Below are positions 9,612-20,000 of a stretch of 60,215 bases of DNA, piece after piece; position 1 is the stretch's first letter; each line of letters starts with the position of its first letter. The notes beneath the pieces are model-generated. The model did not search any database and had not been told where the DNA came from. It saw only the letters and a list, made by a program, of their open reading frames with translations. Source of the DNA: CAZGNZ01 sp964527215 (GTDB lineage Bacteria; Fidelibacterota; Marinisomatia; SCGC-AAA003-L08; JACNLC01); the NCBI GenBank assembly GCA_964527215.1, contig CAZGNZ010000026.1, positions 1-60,215 on the forward strand, written 5' to 3'. Position numbers and translations under genes: made by a program.

Positions 9612-11543
9612 GTGAGTAAAGTATTTAAACCGGAATATCTGGATGCGGCAAAAGCGCACATTCCGAACATGGATGTTTATCAAGAGAAATATGAACAGTC
9701 CATTCAGAATCCCGACAAATTCTGGGGTGAAATTGCTGAACGTCTGACCTGGATAAAAAAATGGGATACGGTCTCAGACAATGATTTTGTCAAAGCACAG
9801 ATCAAATGGTTTGAAGGCGGAAAGCTGAACGCTTCCTACAACTGTCTTGACCGTCATGTGGAAGCCGGTCACGGTGATAATGTTGCTCTGATTTGGGAAG
9901 GCAACGATCCTTCGGAAGATAAAAAATATACCTATGCAGAGCTGAAGGATGAAGTCTCCAAATTTGCAAATGTCCTTAAAGCCAATGGTGTGACCAAGGG
10001 TGAACGGGTTTGCCTATACATGCAGATGATCCCCGAACTGGCCATTGCCATGCTGGCCTGTGCCCGGATCGGCGCAGTTCACAGCATCGTGTTTGGTGCA
10101 TTTTCACCGGATTCACTGCGTGACCGCATCAATGATTCCGCCTGTAAAGTGCTGGTAACCCAGGATACCGGTGTTCGCGGAACCAAACTGAATATTCCCA
10201 TGAAGACCAATGCGGACAAAGCAGTGGCTGAAACGCCCTCCATTGAACATGTGTTTGTCGTGAAACGCACCGGTCAAGAAATTCCCATGGGTGATAAAGA
10301 TCAATGGTGGCATGAAGAAATGGCCAAAGTGGATACCGACTGCGCACCTGAGGCAATGGATGCTGAAGATCCTCTCTTCATCCTCTACACCTCCGGATCC
10401 ACCGGTAAGCCCAAAGGCGTGATGCATACAACAGGCGGATATCTGGTCTATACCTCCTATTCTCACGAGCTGATCTTTGACTATCAGCCAGGGGATGTTT
10501 ACTGGTGCACCGCCGACATCGGCTGGATTACCGGTCACTCCTACATCGTGTATGGTCCGCTGGCCAACCGTGCTACTACCGTCATGTTTGAAGGTGTTCC
10601 CAATTATCCGGATTTCGGCCGCTTCTGGCAGATTTGCGAGAAACACAGCATCAACTCTTTCTACACTGCACCCACTGCACTCCGTGCGCTGATGAGAGAA
10701 GGGGATGACTTTGTCACAAAGACCAACCGGTCATCCATTAAACTGCTGGGAACCGTTGGTGAACCCATCAAGGAACCGGAATGGAACTGGTACTACAATG
10801 TCGTTGGTGAAGGCCGCTGCCCCATCGTGGATACCTGGTGGCAAACTGAAACCGGCGGCATTCTTATCACACCATTGCCCGCTGCAACAGCGCTGAAACC
10901 CGGCTCAGCCACATTCCCGTTTTTCGGCGTTCAGCCGGTGATCATGGATCCCGACGGCAATGAACTGGAAGGCAACGGCGTTGAAGGCCTGCTGGCGATC
11001 AAACAGGCCTGGCCCGGACAGATGCGCACCATCTACGGTGACCATGACCGCTTCTTCTCCACCTATTTCCAGATGTTCTCCGGTTATTATTTCACCGGTG
11101 ACGGTGCCCGTCGTGACAAAGACGGCTACTATTGGATCACCGGACGTGTGGACGACGTGCTGAACGTATCCGGTCACAGACTCGGTACCGCTGAAATCGA
11201 AGGTGCCATCGGTGCCTATTCGGCTGTTGCTGAAGCCGCGGTTGTGGGATATCCCCACGACGTTAAAGGTCAGGGCATCTATGCCTATGTGACCCTCATG
11301 GCCGGTGAAGAACCATCTGATGAAACCCTCAAGGGCATCAAGATGAAAGTCCGTGAACTCATCGGACCGCACGCCACACCGGATAAAATCCAGTTTACTC
11401 CTGCCCTGCCGAAAACCCGTTCCGGTAAGATCATGCGTCGAATCCTGCGGAAAATCGGTGAAGGTGATATCTCCAATCTGGGCGACACCTCCACACTGGC
11501 AGATCCCACTGTGGTTGACAACCTGCTGGACGGCCGGAAGTAA
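9612..11543 (+). CDS. acsA: acetyl-CoA synthetase (AMP-forming)
   Basis: 643 residues, the standard length. It converts acetate, ATP and CoA to acetyl-CoA, AMP and pyrophosphate in the cytoplasm. The sequence shows the adenylate-forming signature YTSGSTGKPKGV, the acetate-pocket region WWQTETGG, the hinge region TGRVDDVLNVSGHR and the C-terminal catalytic lysine motif SGKIMRR. That lysine is a known acetylation target in the family. AAGGAG lies just before a GTG start. An out-of-frame ATG overlapping the site reads ATG TGA, so GTG is the real start. The gene is followed by a strong terminator and is probably co-transcribed with the upstream carrier. Confidence 0.97.
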   Translation: MSKVFKPEYLDAAKAHIPNMDVYQEKYEQSIQNPDKFWGEIAERLTWIKKWDTVSDNDFVKAQIKWFEGGKLNASYNCLDRHVEAGHGDNVALIWEGNDPSEDKKYTYAELKDEVSKFANVLKANGVTKGERVCLYMQMIPELAIAMLACARIGAVHSIVFGAFSPDSLRDRINDSACKVLVTQDTGVRGTKLNIPMKTNADKAVAETPSIEHVFVVKRTGQEIPMGDKDQWWHEEMAKVDTDCAPEAMDAEDPLFILYTSGSTGKPKGVMHTTGGYLVYTSYSHELIFDYQPGDVYWCTADIGWITGHSYIVYGPLANRATTVMFEGVPNYPDFGRFWQICEKHSINSFYTAPTALRALMREGDDFVTKTNRSSIKLLGTVGEPIKEPEWNWYYNVVGEGRCPIVDTWWQTETGGILITPLPAATALKPGSATFPFFGVQPVIMDPDGNELEGNGVEGLLAIKQAWPGQMRTIYGDHDRFFSTYFQMFSGYYFTGDGARRDKDGYYWITGRVDDVLNVSGHRLGTAEIEGAIGAYSAVAEAAVVGYPHDVKGQGIYAYVTLMAGEEPSDETLKGIKMKVRELIGPHATPDKIQFTPALPKTRSGKIMRRILRKIGEGDISNLGDTSTLADPTVVDNLLDGRK

Positions 11544-11565
11544 ACACCTGTATTCCATACCAATG

Positions 11566-11596
11566 AAAAAGGCGCTCTCAAGCGCCTTTTTCTTTT
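11566..11596. terminator. bidirectional rho-independent terminator between acsA and ferritin
   Basis: The hairpin GGCGCT-CTCA-AGCGCC is flanked by AAAAA on the left and TTTTTCTTTT on the right, so it can end transcription of acsA (plus) and of the converging ferritin gene (minus). A second perfect inverted repeat (TTGGTCA-ATC-TGACCAA, 11595-11611) adjoins it on the ferritin side. Confidence 0.85.
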
Positions 11597-11628
11597 GGTC
11601 AATCTGACCAATAATATTTCAGAAATCG

Positions 11629-12150
11629 TTATTCCGCCGATTCACCCGGCTGGGCATGGAGCCTGGCCAGGTCCTTCAGCTCTCTGTCAATCATATACAG
11701 GCCCATGCCTTCCGTACCAATAAGATTGATCTTGTCCAGTATTCCCATGAAGAGTGCTTCCTCCTCATGCTGTTCCGCTACATACCACTGGAGAAAATTG
11801 AGAGTGGAATAATCATTCTGTTCCGTAGCGAATCCAACCAGCTTGTTGATGGAGCGGGTCACTTTCTGCTCATGGGCAAAGGTCTGTTCAAAAACATCTT
11901 TGAGAGAGTTGAACTCTGACGGCGGTTTCGGCAGTGCATCCACAATGGCCAGTCCGCCGGTTTCCGTAACATAATCAAACAGTTTGATCATGTGCTCCAT
12001 CTCTTCTTTGCTGTGCAGATAGAAAAACTCCGCTGCACCATCATATCCTTTAAACCGGCACCATGAACACATGGCCAGATAAAGATTGTGAGCGTCATGC
12101 TCCATATTAATCTGCTGATTCAGTTTTTCAATCATTTCAGGAGAAAGCAT
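11629..12150 (-). CDS. ftnA: bacterial non-haem ferritin
   Basis: 173 residues, typical for FtnA. The four-helix bundle carries the ferroxidase ligands expected of the family: the Glu in NMEHDAHNLYL, Glu-His in EEMEHM, a Glu in the FEQTFAHEQ helix and Glu/Gln in YVAEQHEEE. It stores iron as a ferric mineral in a 24-mer. A strong GAAAGGA site precedes the ATG. It lies 78 bp downstream of feoB on the same strand, so it may be the last gene of the zupT-feoA-feoB iron block. Ferritin placed after an uptake operon is notable because storage and import are usually oppositely regulated; it may have its own promoter. Confidence 0.95.
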   Translation of the reverse strand: MLSPEMIEKLNQQINMEHDAHNLYLAMCSWCRFKGYDGAAEFFYLHSKEEMEHMIKLFDYVTETGGLAIVDALPKPPSEFNSLKDVFEQTFAHEQKVTRSINKLVGFATEQNDYSTLNFLQWYVAEQHEEEALFMGILDKINLIGTEGMGLYMIDRELKDLARLHAQPGESAE

Positions 12151-12228
12151 TGTAATCCTTTCTAATCTTCACGTATTGGTTAATCGCTGCCAGCTGCAAT
12201 CCCATTTCATATTTTCAGTTTACCCGAT

Positions 12229-13947
12229 TCATGGAAGTATCAGGTTTAAAACACCTCCCACAATCAGGGTAGACAGAACCATGATCCCCGCTGATTTGGC
12301 CATATCCTTGATTCCCAGCTCTCTGCTCATTACCATAAAGGTGGCAATACACGGGAAATACATGGTCAGCACCACCGCGGCGATAATCATCTGACTCACA
12401 TCCAGTCCAAGCGGCACCAGCATCCCCACCGCCACATCTTTTCGCAGAAAGCCGATAATGAGTGCGCCCACGGCTTCTTTCGGCAGACCCATGATGCCCA
12501 CCACAACCGGAGCAGTCAAATTTCCGATAAAATCAATAATCCTGAGTGAATAAAGTATATTCACCAGCAGAACTCCCAAGAGCACATACGGTACTGCCTC
12601 CTTCAGGAAGGCAATGATGCGCATGGTCAGTTTCTGCCACAGGGTTTTCAGATACGGAAAGCGGTACGGCGGAATTTCGATGAATATTTCCGGACTTTCT
12701 CCTTTAATCACCCTGCTCAGAATCATCCCCAGCAGCAGCCAGACCACAAACAGGGTAGCAAAAACCATGAAAAGAGCATACGCGCCGAACTGCCCCACCA
12801 GCCCGAACACCATGGCCACCTGGGCCATGCAGGGGACAGCCACCGCCATAATGGTGGCGGCAATGAATTTTTCCCTTCGGGTTTCCAGAATCCGGGTACT
12901 CATCGCTCCGGGCACATTGCAGCCGATTCCAAGCAGCATGGGAATTATGGCAAGACCGTGCACACCGACCCTGTGCATGAAGTTATCCATCAGCACGCCC
13001 AGCCGCGGCAGATATCCGGAATCTTCCAGAAATGACAGAATCAGATAGAATGCAATAATGTAGGGCAGCACCATCCCCAGCGGTACAAACAGCCCGGTGG
13101 TCAGCAGCCCAAGGGATTCCACAAAATCGATTTCACCGTCAATGAGTCTTCCGATGAGGATATCATGAAGATATCCCTCGCCCAGAAACTCGCCAAAACG
13201 CAGCACCAGCGGTCCCCAGATTTTTTCGAAAAACGGCTCCAGTACATATCCAATCAGCGATTCCCCAATAAAGCGAATCACGGCAAAGGATGCTGCAAGC
13301 ACCAGAACAGCGATGGGCAGACCGGTCCACGGACTCAGTGTGGCATCCGTCAGTCTTTCCCAGACCGTATGATGCCGGTGGGTCAGCTCCTGGACATTTT
13401 CCACAATGGCACCGATCCTTGACCACAGGTCCGGCTGGTCCGTTTGAATTCCCTGACGGGAATCGCGCATGGTCTCCACCAGCCGGGTAATGCCTTCCCC
13501 TGAAACACCGCAGGTGGTGATAACGGGAACGCCCAGTTCCCGGCTCAGGGCTTCCGCATCAATGGTGATGCCGGTATGTTTGGTTTCATCCCAAAAATTG
13601 AGCACCACCACCATGGGCACTTTTTTCTCAATAAGCTGCAGCGTCAGATTGAGATTGCGCTCCAGATTGGTAGCATCCAGAACATTGACGTAGATATGAT
13701 TTTCCCCGGCGAGGGATTCTTCCAGAATTCGCACGGCCACTTCCTCAGCGGCACAGGAAGGTTCAAGGGAGTAGGTGCCGGGAACGTCGATGACTTCCGT
13801 TCGCTCTCCCTCCAGCCGCATGTAGCCCCGGGTGAATTCTACAGTACTTCCGGGATAATTGGCGGCCACCACCGTCAGGCCGGTCAGCCGGGAGAAAATG
13901 GCGCTCTTGCCCACATTGGGATTGCCGAACAGCAGGATTTTCCGCAT
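12229..13947 (-). CDS. feoB: ferrous iron transporter FeoB
   Basis: 572 residues, shorter than the usual 650-780. The N-terminal G domain has G1 GNPNVGKS (residues 8-15), G3 DVPGTY and G4 NFWDE. A shortened helical linker leads to the membrane domain with the pore motifs GIGCNVPG and VAVPCMAQ. It imports Fe(II) through the inner membrane with GTP hydrolysis. The start is three bases after the feoA stop, so translation is coupled. The shortness comes mainly from the linker and the C-terminus; all core motifs are present, so it is probably functional. Confidence 0.96.
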   Translation of the reverse strand: MRKILLFGNPNVGKSAIFSRLTGLTVVAANYPGSTVEFTRGYMRLEGERTEVIDVPGTYSLEPSCAAEEVAVRILEESLAGENHIYVNVLDATNLERNLNLTLQLIEKKVPMVVVLNFWDETKHTGITIDAEALSRELGVPVITTCGVSGEGITRLVETMRDSRQGIQTDQPDLWSRIGAIVENVQELTHRHHTVWERLTDATLSPWTGLPIAVLVLAASFAVIRFIGESLIGYVLEPFFEKIWGPLVLRFGEFLGEGYLHDILIGRLIDGEIDFVESLGLLTTGLFVPLGMVLPYIIAFYLILSFLEDSGYLPRLGVLMDNFMHRVGVHGLAIIPMLLGIGCNVPGAMSTRILETRREKFIAATIMAVAVPCMAQVAMVFGLVGQFGAYALFMVFATLFVVWLLLGMILSRVIKGESPEIFIEIPPYRFPYLKTLWQKLTMRIIAFLKEAVPYVLLGVLLVNILYSLRIIDFIGNLTAPVVVGIMGLPKEAVGALIIGFLRKDVAVGMLVPLGLDVSQMIIAAVVLTMYFPCIATFMVMSRELGIKDMAKSAGIMVLSTLIVGGVLNLILP

Positions 13948-13950
13948 GAA

Positions 13951-14196
13951 TTAAATCTCGGTGCCGTTTTTCCGGATCAGGATTTTCTTTGCCATGCAAT
14001 AGCCCAGCGCAGCCGTGGTATGATTAATCTGGACAGTAATCGGCCCATGCATCATCTGGGCAGACTTCAATTTGATGGTAGCGCCTTTTCTGAGCCCCAG
14101 CCCTTCCGCTTTCCGCAGGAAATGACATCCGCCCTTCAGATCAACAATGGTGGCAGTCTCGCCGATGTGCAGTTTTGTAAGATCGGTAATTTTCAT
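13951..14196 (-). CDS. feoA: FeoA, small SH3-like partner of FeoB
   Basis: 81 residues with the FeoA fold signature: an N-terminal KLHIGETATI, the central LRKAEGLGLRKGATIKL and the end GYCMAKKILI. FeoA is a cytosolic partner that acts on the FeoB G domain. It begins 23 bases after zupT and ends three bases before feoB, so the three genes form one transcription unit behind the Fur box. Confidence 0.95.
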   Translation of the reverse strand: MKITDLTKLHIGETATIVDLKGGCHFLRKAEGLGLRKGATIKLKSAQMMHGPITVQINHTTAALGYCMAKKILIRKNGTEI

Positions 14197-14219
14197 AATT
14201 CACAATCAGAATTCGCGTG

Positions 14220-15038
14220 TCAGACAAACAGCAGCAGACTCACGGCCATCACGGCCATACCTGCTACCAACCCATAAATCGGATAATGATGTTCACCATA
14301 TTCCCGAGCAGCAGGAAGGAGTTCATCCAACGAGATGAAAACCATGATCCCGGCTACGGAAGCGAAAATAACACCAAATACAACGTCATTGAAAAAACTA
14401 TAGATCAGAAAGAAACCAAGAATAGCACCTACCGGTTCAGCCAGCCCTGAGGAAAAGCTCAGCAGAAAGGCCTTTTTGCGGTCGTTGGTGGCATAATACA
14501 TCGGAACAGATACAGCGATCCCTTCGGGGATATTGTGGATTGCGATGGCCACCGCAATAGGGATACCCAGTGACGGGTCCTGCAGCGCGGCGGTAAATGT
14601 GGCCAGACCTTCGGGGAAATTGTGGATGGCAATGGCCAGTGCAGTGAAGATGCCCATTCGTTTCAGTTTGGAGAATTCGTCGGATTGTGCCAGCGAAGGT
14701 ACATCTTCCGCCCTTCGAATTTCATGGGGATTCTCGATATCGGGCACCAGACGGTCAATCACCGCGATGAAAACAATACCGCCGAAAAATCCCAGAACAG
14801 TGGCCCAGTAGCCACCGGACTCCCCGAGTACAGCGGTGAGTGAGTCCCTGGCCTTGACAAAAATTTCAATCATGGAAACGTAGATCATCACCCCGGCGGA
14901 AAATCCCAGCGACAGGGACAGGAACCGGGTATTGGTACGTTTGGAGAAAAAGGCCAGTGCACTGCCGATACCTGTGGACAGGCCGGCAAAGAGGGTCAGT
15001 CCAAAGGCAAAGAGAATGCTGTTCAGAGAATATTCCAT
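14220..15038 (-). CDS. zupT: ZIP-family metal importer (ZupT-like)
   Basis: 272 residues with eight predicted membrane helices. The two metal-binding signatures of ZupT are present, HNFPEGLATF and HNIPEGIAVSVP. The charged loop after the third helix (DIENPHEIRRAEDVP) is acidic and contains a His, as usual. ZupT takes up Zn(II), Fe(II) and other divalent ions without ATP. Its position as first gene of a Fur-box-controlled transcript with feoA and feoB suggests Fe(II) is the physiological substrate here (inference from context). Confidence 0.93.
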   Translation of the reverse strand: MEYSLNSILFAFGLTLFAGLSTGIGSALAFFSKRTNTRFLSLSLGFSAGVMIYVSMIEIFVKARDSLTAVLGESGGYWATVLGFFGGIVFIAVIDRLVPDIENPHEIRRAEDVPSLAQSDEFSKLKRMGIFTALAIAIHNFPEGLATFTAALQDPSLGIPIAVAIAIHNIPEGIAVSVPMYYATNDRKKAFLLSFSSGLAEPVGAILGFFLIYSFFNDVVFGVIFASVAGIMVFISLDELLPAAREYGEHHYPIYGLVAGMAVMAVSLLLFV

Positions 15039-15073
15039 GATCCAGTGTCCTGATTCTTTTTCCGTATGATTTT

Positions 15074-15096
15074 CCGCCGGCAGCCAAAACCGGCGG
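15074..15096 (-). promoter_or_regulatory. GC-rich hairpin in the zupT leader
   Basis: CCGCCGG and CCGGCGG are separated by nine bases, between the Fur box and zupT. In the transcript it would form a strong stem about 35-60 bases before the start codon, followed by a GGAAAA stretch rather than a U tract. It is therefore not a classical terminator. Its role is unknown. Confidence 0.45.
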
Positions 15097-15108
15097 TTTG
15101 CACACAGC

Positions 15109-15134
15109 CAAATTTAATTGAGAATGATTCTCAA
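15109..15134 (-). promoter_or_regulatory. Fur box with adjacent promoter-like element ahead of zupT-feoA-feoB
   Basis: 15118-15134 reads TTGAGAATGATTCTCAA, an inverted repeat with eight-base arms around one central base. It contains the classical 7-1-7 Fur core TGAGAAT-N-ATTCTCA. It is 80-96 bp upstream of the zupT start. Immediately next to it on the minus strand (15116-15109) is TAAATTTG, which fits the TAnnTTTG -7 element known from Bacteroidota. Binding of Fur-Fe(II) here would block the promoter. The motif is seen; the regulator and promoter assignment are inference. Confidence 0.85.
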
Positions 15135-15311
15135 TACCTAAAATTTTTACGATCGAAATATCCTTTTTCAAGGAAAAAACAAGGATGACTGCAGGATTTC
15201 GGAGAAAAAAAAACCACATCAAAATGGTTCATGCAAACTGTGAGAATCACAGCCTGAATATTTCATGTTAACATACATTCGCAAAAAGCTGGGCTTCTTC
15301 CGCTTTATCCT

Positions 15312-15782
15312 GGATATTTCATGAGACTTCGTGATGAGATGATGAAAATGTATTGATGCGGAAAAAGCAAAAATTCAACACAATCTAGTGCTGACTGTCA
15401 ATTAAGCTTTTTCCGTTAAAGAACCCATGGGTTCTCAATGAATTTCCCCGCCCGTCAGCTGACGGGTGAGGTATCATTAGTGATATAATCATTTTTCATT
15501 TCGCCGCCACGCCAAATGGCGGATTTCCAACAAGCGGCGGGGAATGCACCCAGTTACACTTGTCCGTCAGGAGACGGATTATAAACCCGCCCACTGGCGG
15601 ATTCACCAAGGCATATGAAGAAAAATGAGTGAAATCGTACTGGACAGTACGTTGAAAACATTTTTCGATTAGAATTGAAAATCCGTCTCCTGACGGACGC
15701 TGTAGAATTGAGCAGATCCATCATCGTCCGGAAAATGCGAAGCATTTCACGCATAGATATTCTCATGAAATATTCGGGTTAG
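15312..15782. mobile_element. 307 bp terminal-inverted-repeat element, copy A, interrupted by a nested insertion
   Basis: Apart from the insert at 15440-15603 this copy is 307 bp, exactly the length of the copy at 43682-43988, with which it is about 98% identical by eye. Near its ends are 13-bp inverted repeats, ATATTTCATGAGA at 15314-15326 and its reverse complement at 15761-15773. There is no coding capacity, so it looks like a MITE. Inside is a perfect palindrome, GAACCCATGGGTTC. Short fragments resembling its left end occur at 15790-15815 (inverted) and 25499-25527. Confidence 0.85.
15440..15603. mobile_element. 164 bp palindromic insertion element nested in the 307 bp element
   Basis: This segment is absent from the other 307 bp copy, where TCTCAAT joins directly to CACCAAGG (43803-43817). 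It begins (G)AATTTCCC and carries three hairpins: CCCGTCAGCTGACGGG, the GCCAAATGGC stem and the CCGCCCACTGGCGG stem at the right end. The hairpins end in CGGATT. A related 143 bp copy sits at 39165-39307. Relative to it, this copy has an extra CCGTCAGGAGACGG hairpin near the right end. There is no target duplication. Confidence 0.88.
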
Positions 15783-15998
15783 CACATCTGCATTACCGCA
15801 TCACAAAGTCTCATGAATTTGTCAGGATAGACTTTTTGCTGCTGCGGATTACCAAATTCCAAATGCTGTTCTGAGAGGTAAGATACTTTGAGAAAACAGA
15901 AATACGAATTGTGGTGCTTTTGCCTGATGAGTTTCAGTTCAGCAGCAACACGAATAATCGGTCAAACATCTGATATCCAATCGGAAAAAGATGTGAGT

Positions 15999-17027
15999 CT
16001 AATTTCCCCTCCCTGGTATAAACTCCAGGGATAACTGGGCAGTGTCACCGAATTTCTGAAACGGCACCACGGCATAATCAAGCTGAATCAATCCCAAGCC
16101 GGGGAGCATCAGCCGGGCACCTGCGCCGAAGGTTAATCCTTCCTGGGCATGATTCAGGCGGTAGCCGCTGCGCAGAAACCAGCGTTTCTGAATACCGTAT
16201 TCCAGTCCCGTCGTGAGATATTCAGAGCCGTCATTGGGATGAACTGCATCCATGGACCAGATCAGCTGCTGCCGGTCCGACCGCACAAATCCGTACTCGG
16301 CGCTCACCAGGTTCATTGCTGTCCCGATTCTCACCTGCAGCGGCAGCGGCCAACTGTCAGTCACCAATTCCGACTGTGCCGGCGTGTTTCCGGGGTTTTG
16401 CGGATCCACATCCGAGGTTCCCATCAGATCGGTTCCCGAGTATTGAATTTCGCCGCCAAAATTGGCCAGGGTCATTGCTACAACCAGACCATTGAAATCG
16501 GTCCGGAACCGGGAACCGATATCCACGGCAAAAGTGGATGCATCTTCATTGTAAGCCGACAGATGGATATATTTCAGAGTCCCGCCGATGCTCATTCGGT
16601 CGCTGATCTGGTACGCAATGCTTCCCCCCACCGCAAATTCGGAGGATGAATAATACAAACCGGTTCCGTCAGGCTCTTCCACCGTGGTCACTTCCTGTTC
16701 GCCCATTCGGAGTTGGGACAGAAACAGACTCATTCCCCATCTGCGGCCGTGCGAGCGGTTGAGGCTGATAAAATCGTGATCAATGTCCAGCACCCAGGGA
16801 TTGTGATACAGCCCAATAGTGGTGTTTTGTATTCCGGTGAGTCCCGCTGGATTCCAGTAGCAGCTGGAGCCGTCTTCCGCCAGCGCGGTGTAACTGCCGC
16901 CCAGCGCCATGGCCCGTGCGCCCACCCCCAGTTTCAGGAACTGTCCCGCTGTGGTGGCCACCTTGTCAAATTCCGCCCGAAGCAGTGAGGTCACTGCAAT
17001 GATGATTATGAGGAGGGTATGCTTCAT
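15999..17027 (-). CDS. PorV/PorQ-family outer-membrane beta-barrel protein
   Basis: 342 residues with a signal peptide (MKHTLLIIIIAVTSLLRA). The hallmark N-terminal motif FLKLGVGARAMALGGSYTALAEDGSSCYWNPAGL is split across the barrel start (residues about 30-62). Alternating beta strands run to the C-terminus. PorV-type proteins belong to the FadL-like outer-membrane superfamily and act in type IX secretion, handing cargo to the secretion pore or attachment complex. Its ATG overlaps the stop of the upstream gene (ATGA), so it is coupled to the secreted protein at 17024-20155. That protein ends in a sorting-domain-like module and could be its cargo (inference). Confidence 0.88.
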   Translation of the reverse strand: MKHTLLIIIIAVTSLLRAEFDKVATTAGQFLKLGVGARAMALGGSYTALAEDGSSCYWNPAGLTGIQNTTIGLYHNPWVLDIDHDFISLNRSHGRRWGMSLFLSQLRMGEQEVTTVEEPDGTGLYYSSSEFAVGGSIAYQISDRMSIGGTLKYIHLSAYNEDASTFAVDIGSRFRTDFNGLVVAMTLANFGGEIQYSGTDLMGTSDVDPQNPGNTPAQSELVTDSWPLPLQVRIGTAMNLVSAEYGFVRSDRQQLIWSMDAVHPNDGSEYLTTGLEYGIQKRWFLRSGYRLNHAQEGLTFGAGARLMLPGLGLIQLDYAVVPFQKFGDTAQLSLEFIPGRGN

Positions 17028-20000
17028 CGGACTATCAGGAACCTCCCTTTGGCGGAATGACCGTCCGGGGTGACGGCATAATACAGGTAGGTTCCCGGTG
17101 CGGCATACTGATCATTCCGGGTTCTCAGATCCCAGAATTCCGAACCGGTAGCGCTGTTGTGCTCCAGCGTGACAACCGGTTCCCCCACCAGCGTAAAAAT
17201 CCGAATGGTGCAGCGGTCCGGCAGATGATTGAACATCAGTTTCTTCCCAAACTCACTGGTCTCCCAGGTGTTTGTTACAATATACGGATCCGGAACCACC
17301 CTAATTTCCGCCAGCGTATTTCCCATTTCCGCGGTTATTTCAGGTGACGGACCGGTACCGAACGTATAATACACACCGGACCGGAACGGCTTGAAGGTTC
17401 GAATGGTAAACTGATCTCCGTCCGCAGGCGGCACTGCATTGATGATGAGGGTCTCATACTGAAATGTCAGAGGATCAATCACCAGGATGGAAGTATCCGG
17501 TTTGTTGTTCGTCATCAGATACATGTAATTCGGAATGGTATCCCCGGTAACCGGATTCAGTTGAATATGCTGCAGAATGAAGAAATCCAAATGCTTCTCA
17601 TACCATCCCGGTGTGCCGGGTAGATAGCCGGTTCCGCCGGGCTCCAAATCCCAGCCGAGAGGACTGTAATAATTTTTACGGTAGGTTTCCCACGGCGCTG
17701 CAATGGCAAATTCGCACAGCCAAACCTCATCGGTCACATCCAGCGGATTGGCTTCGTCCGTTACAATTTCAAACCGCAGGGGGACATGCTGCTTGTCATC
17801 CTGCATGGTGTTTGCGAAGTAGTCATACCACCAAACATCGCTGCCGGTTTCATAATCCACTGTGATGCGCCAGTCATCGTAGGTATTCACTTCCCGGCTG
17901 ACCACCATATCTCCAAGATGGGGATATTTTGTATCCAGCCGCCAGTCAAAGGTGCAGGTGTCTCCGGCTACTTTGGTCCAGCCCATCTCATAAATTCCAC
18001 CGGGCGAATTCTCGATATTCAGCAGGAAACCATCCTGTACCGCCAGCGCTTTGCCGTTCTCATCCAGCAGCTGATCTTCGATAAGCCATTCAGAGAGGGT
18101 AGTATCCAGAAGGCTGAAACCCAATCCGTAGCTGGTGTCGCTGCCGGAGATATCCACGATAATGCTGTCACTGAAGCTGAGTTTGTACCCATGACCGGTC
18201 AGCAGGTAATCATCGACAATTTCCAGCTGCACTGTTCCGGAGCACGGTGCGCCTTCTGGTTTCAGCAGACCCAATTCCAAATTGGATGCCGCGACAGCGG
18301 GCGTCACCGATACCAGATGCTGTTCCAGCGGTGCAGATCCGATGGGATACATGTAAGACATTTCCAGCTCGTCCGGGTCCTGGTTTCCGGTATCGAATGC
18401 CGTGACGCAGTACCAGTACTCCAATCCGTTCACCAGATTGGAATCGGAATAGAAGTACTGCAGACCGTAATCTCCCCCCAGGGTCTGGGGATATCCTGGA
18501 TCAAGACCGCTGATGCCGTCGATTTTGTCAAACACGGCCAGCGGAACAAAACCCACCGTTTCACCCTGATGATCGGTAATGGGATATCCCCAGCTTTCAC
18601 CCTGGTCCATGCTTCTGAATATTTTATAGCCCTCAAAATCCTGAATACCGGTGAGAATGTCCACACTGCTTTCAGATGGTTCTGAGGTCCAGTACAGATT
18701 CACCGAGCCGTCATGCGCAGTAGCAGTCACTATCGGCGGCTGGGGCGGACCGGAGCCTTGAAAATACAGTGTGTGCATATCATCCGCCACCCGCAGGTTT
18801 GCCATGATATCCGTGGTATCCGGCTGGAACGGAACTGTCCCGGCATCACCCATAATCAGTCCCAGTGATACAGTGATCATCGTATCGGCAGGCATGTCAA
18901 ACGGACCGGTAGAAATCACATAGTTGATTGCATCCCCCGCGGAACTCACACCGCTTTCATTATCCAGCCATTCCGGATAATAAAACGACAGCGAGTCGGT
19001 ACCTGTGTAGTCAATCCTGGGATCGGAGCCATGGAAATAATAGCGGGGATCGGAGAGATAGCTGGTATCGGCTGACCTTGGCGTACTTGTCATCAATGCC
19101 CAGAATTCCCCGTCGAGGGTGGGTTTCACCCCTCGGGCAAAATGATGAAAATCAGTCACCCCGAGATCATGAGGGGTGTCATACATCTTCAGTCCCACCA
19201 TCCCAAGCGGATCGCCGTGTTCACTCCAGGTACCGCTGGGTTGATTGTCCAGATCGTACACATATACAAAATCCTTCTGTCCGTCATTGTCCGTGTCGAT
19301 AAAATTCAGGTAATCATGGAAATCATAATCGGGACGGAAAATGGCGTAGAATCCGATATAAATATCATGCAAATCAGTGCCGCTTTTGTTGAATACCTGA
19401 AATTCCCAGAAAGCAATATCCTCGGCGTAAGGTCTGCCGTAGCTGTAACCGCTCTGGTGTACTTCAATCCCCACTGCACCTTGAGGATTCAGATCGTCGT
19501 TATAAATGGTAAACACATCCCGGTCTGAAGTGAACTCGTTTTCAACATCCACAATGGTTGACGGAAAATCATCATGGGTCACATCCACCCGGAAATAGCC
19601 GGGCCAGATCCGGTCATCTGTGGATATCCAGCTGCCTGTGTCATCATAATATCCTTCCGGCCAGGTTTCCCGAAAATCACTGGTGGCCTGAAAAGGAGTA
19701 CCGTCGGAAGCGGCTGTGATTTCACCGGAATACAGATGTCCTTCGCCATCCGCAACACCCTGCCAGTCTTCGATGCGGGACTGATGCTGGCTGATGGTTT
19801 CAATGACATTGGTATCATTGACGGCTACCACCAGCCCCAGACCGAACCCATACTGCCGGATATCATCAGCATTTCTGGGCCAGTGAATGGAATTGGTGTA
19901 CCAGACAAGATAATCGGCCAGATTACCGAAATTTCCTGTATTGATCTGAACCTGTCCCTTGTCCATCACTCCGACCGTTTTCGGTCGGGACTCTGCCCGG

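Noticed and set aside
15554..15766. 70-residue frame on the minus strand
   Set aside because: It crosses the junction between the nested element and the 307 bp element and so cannot be an ancestral gene.
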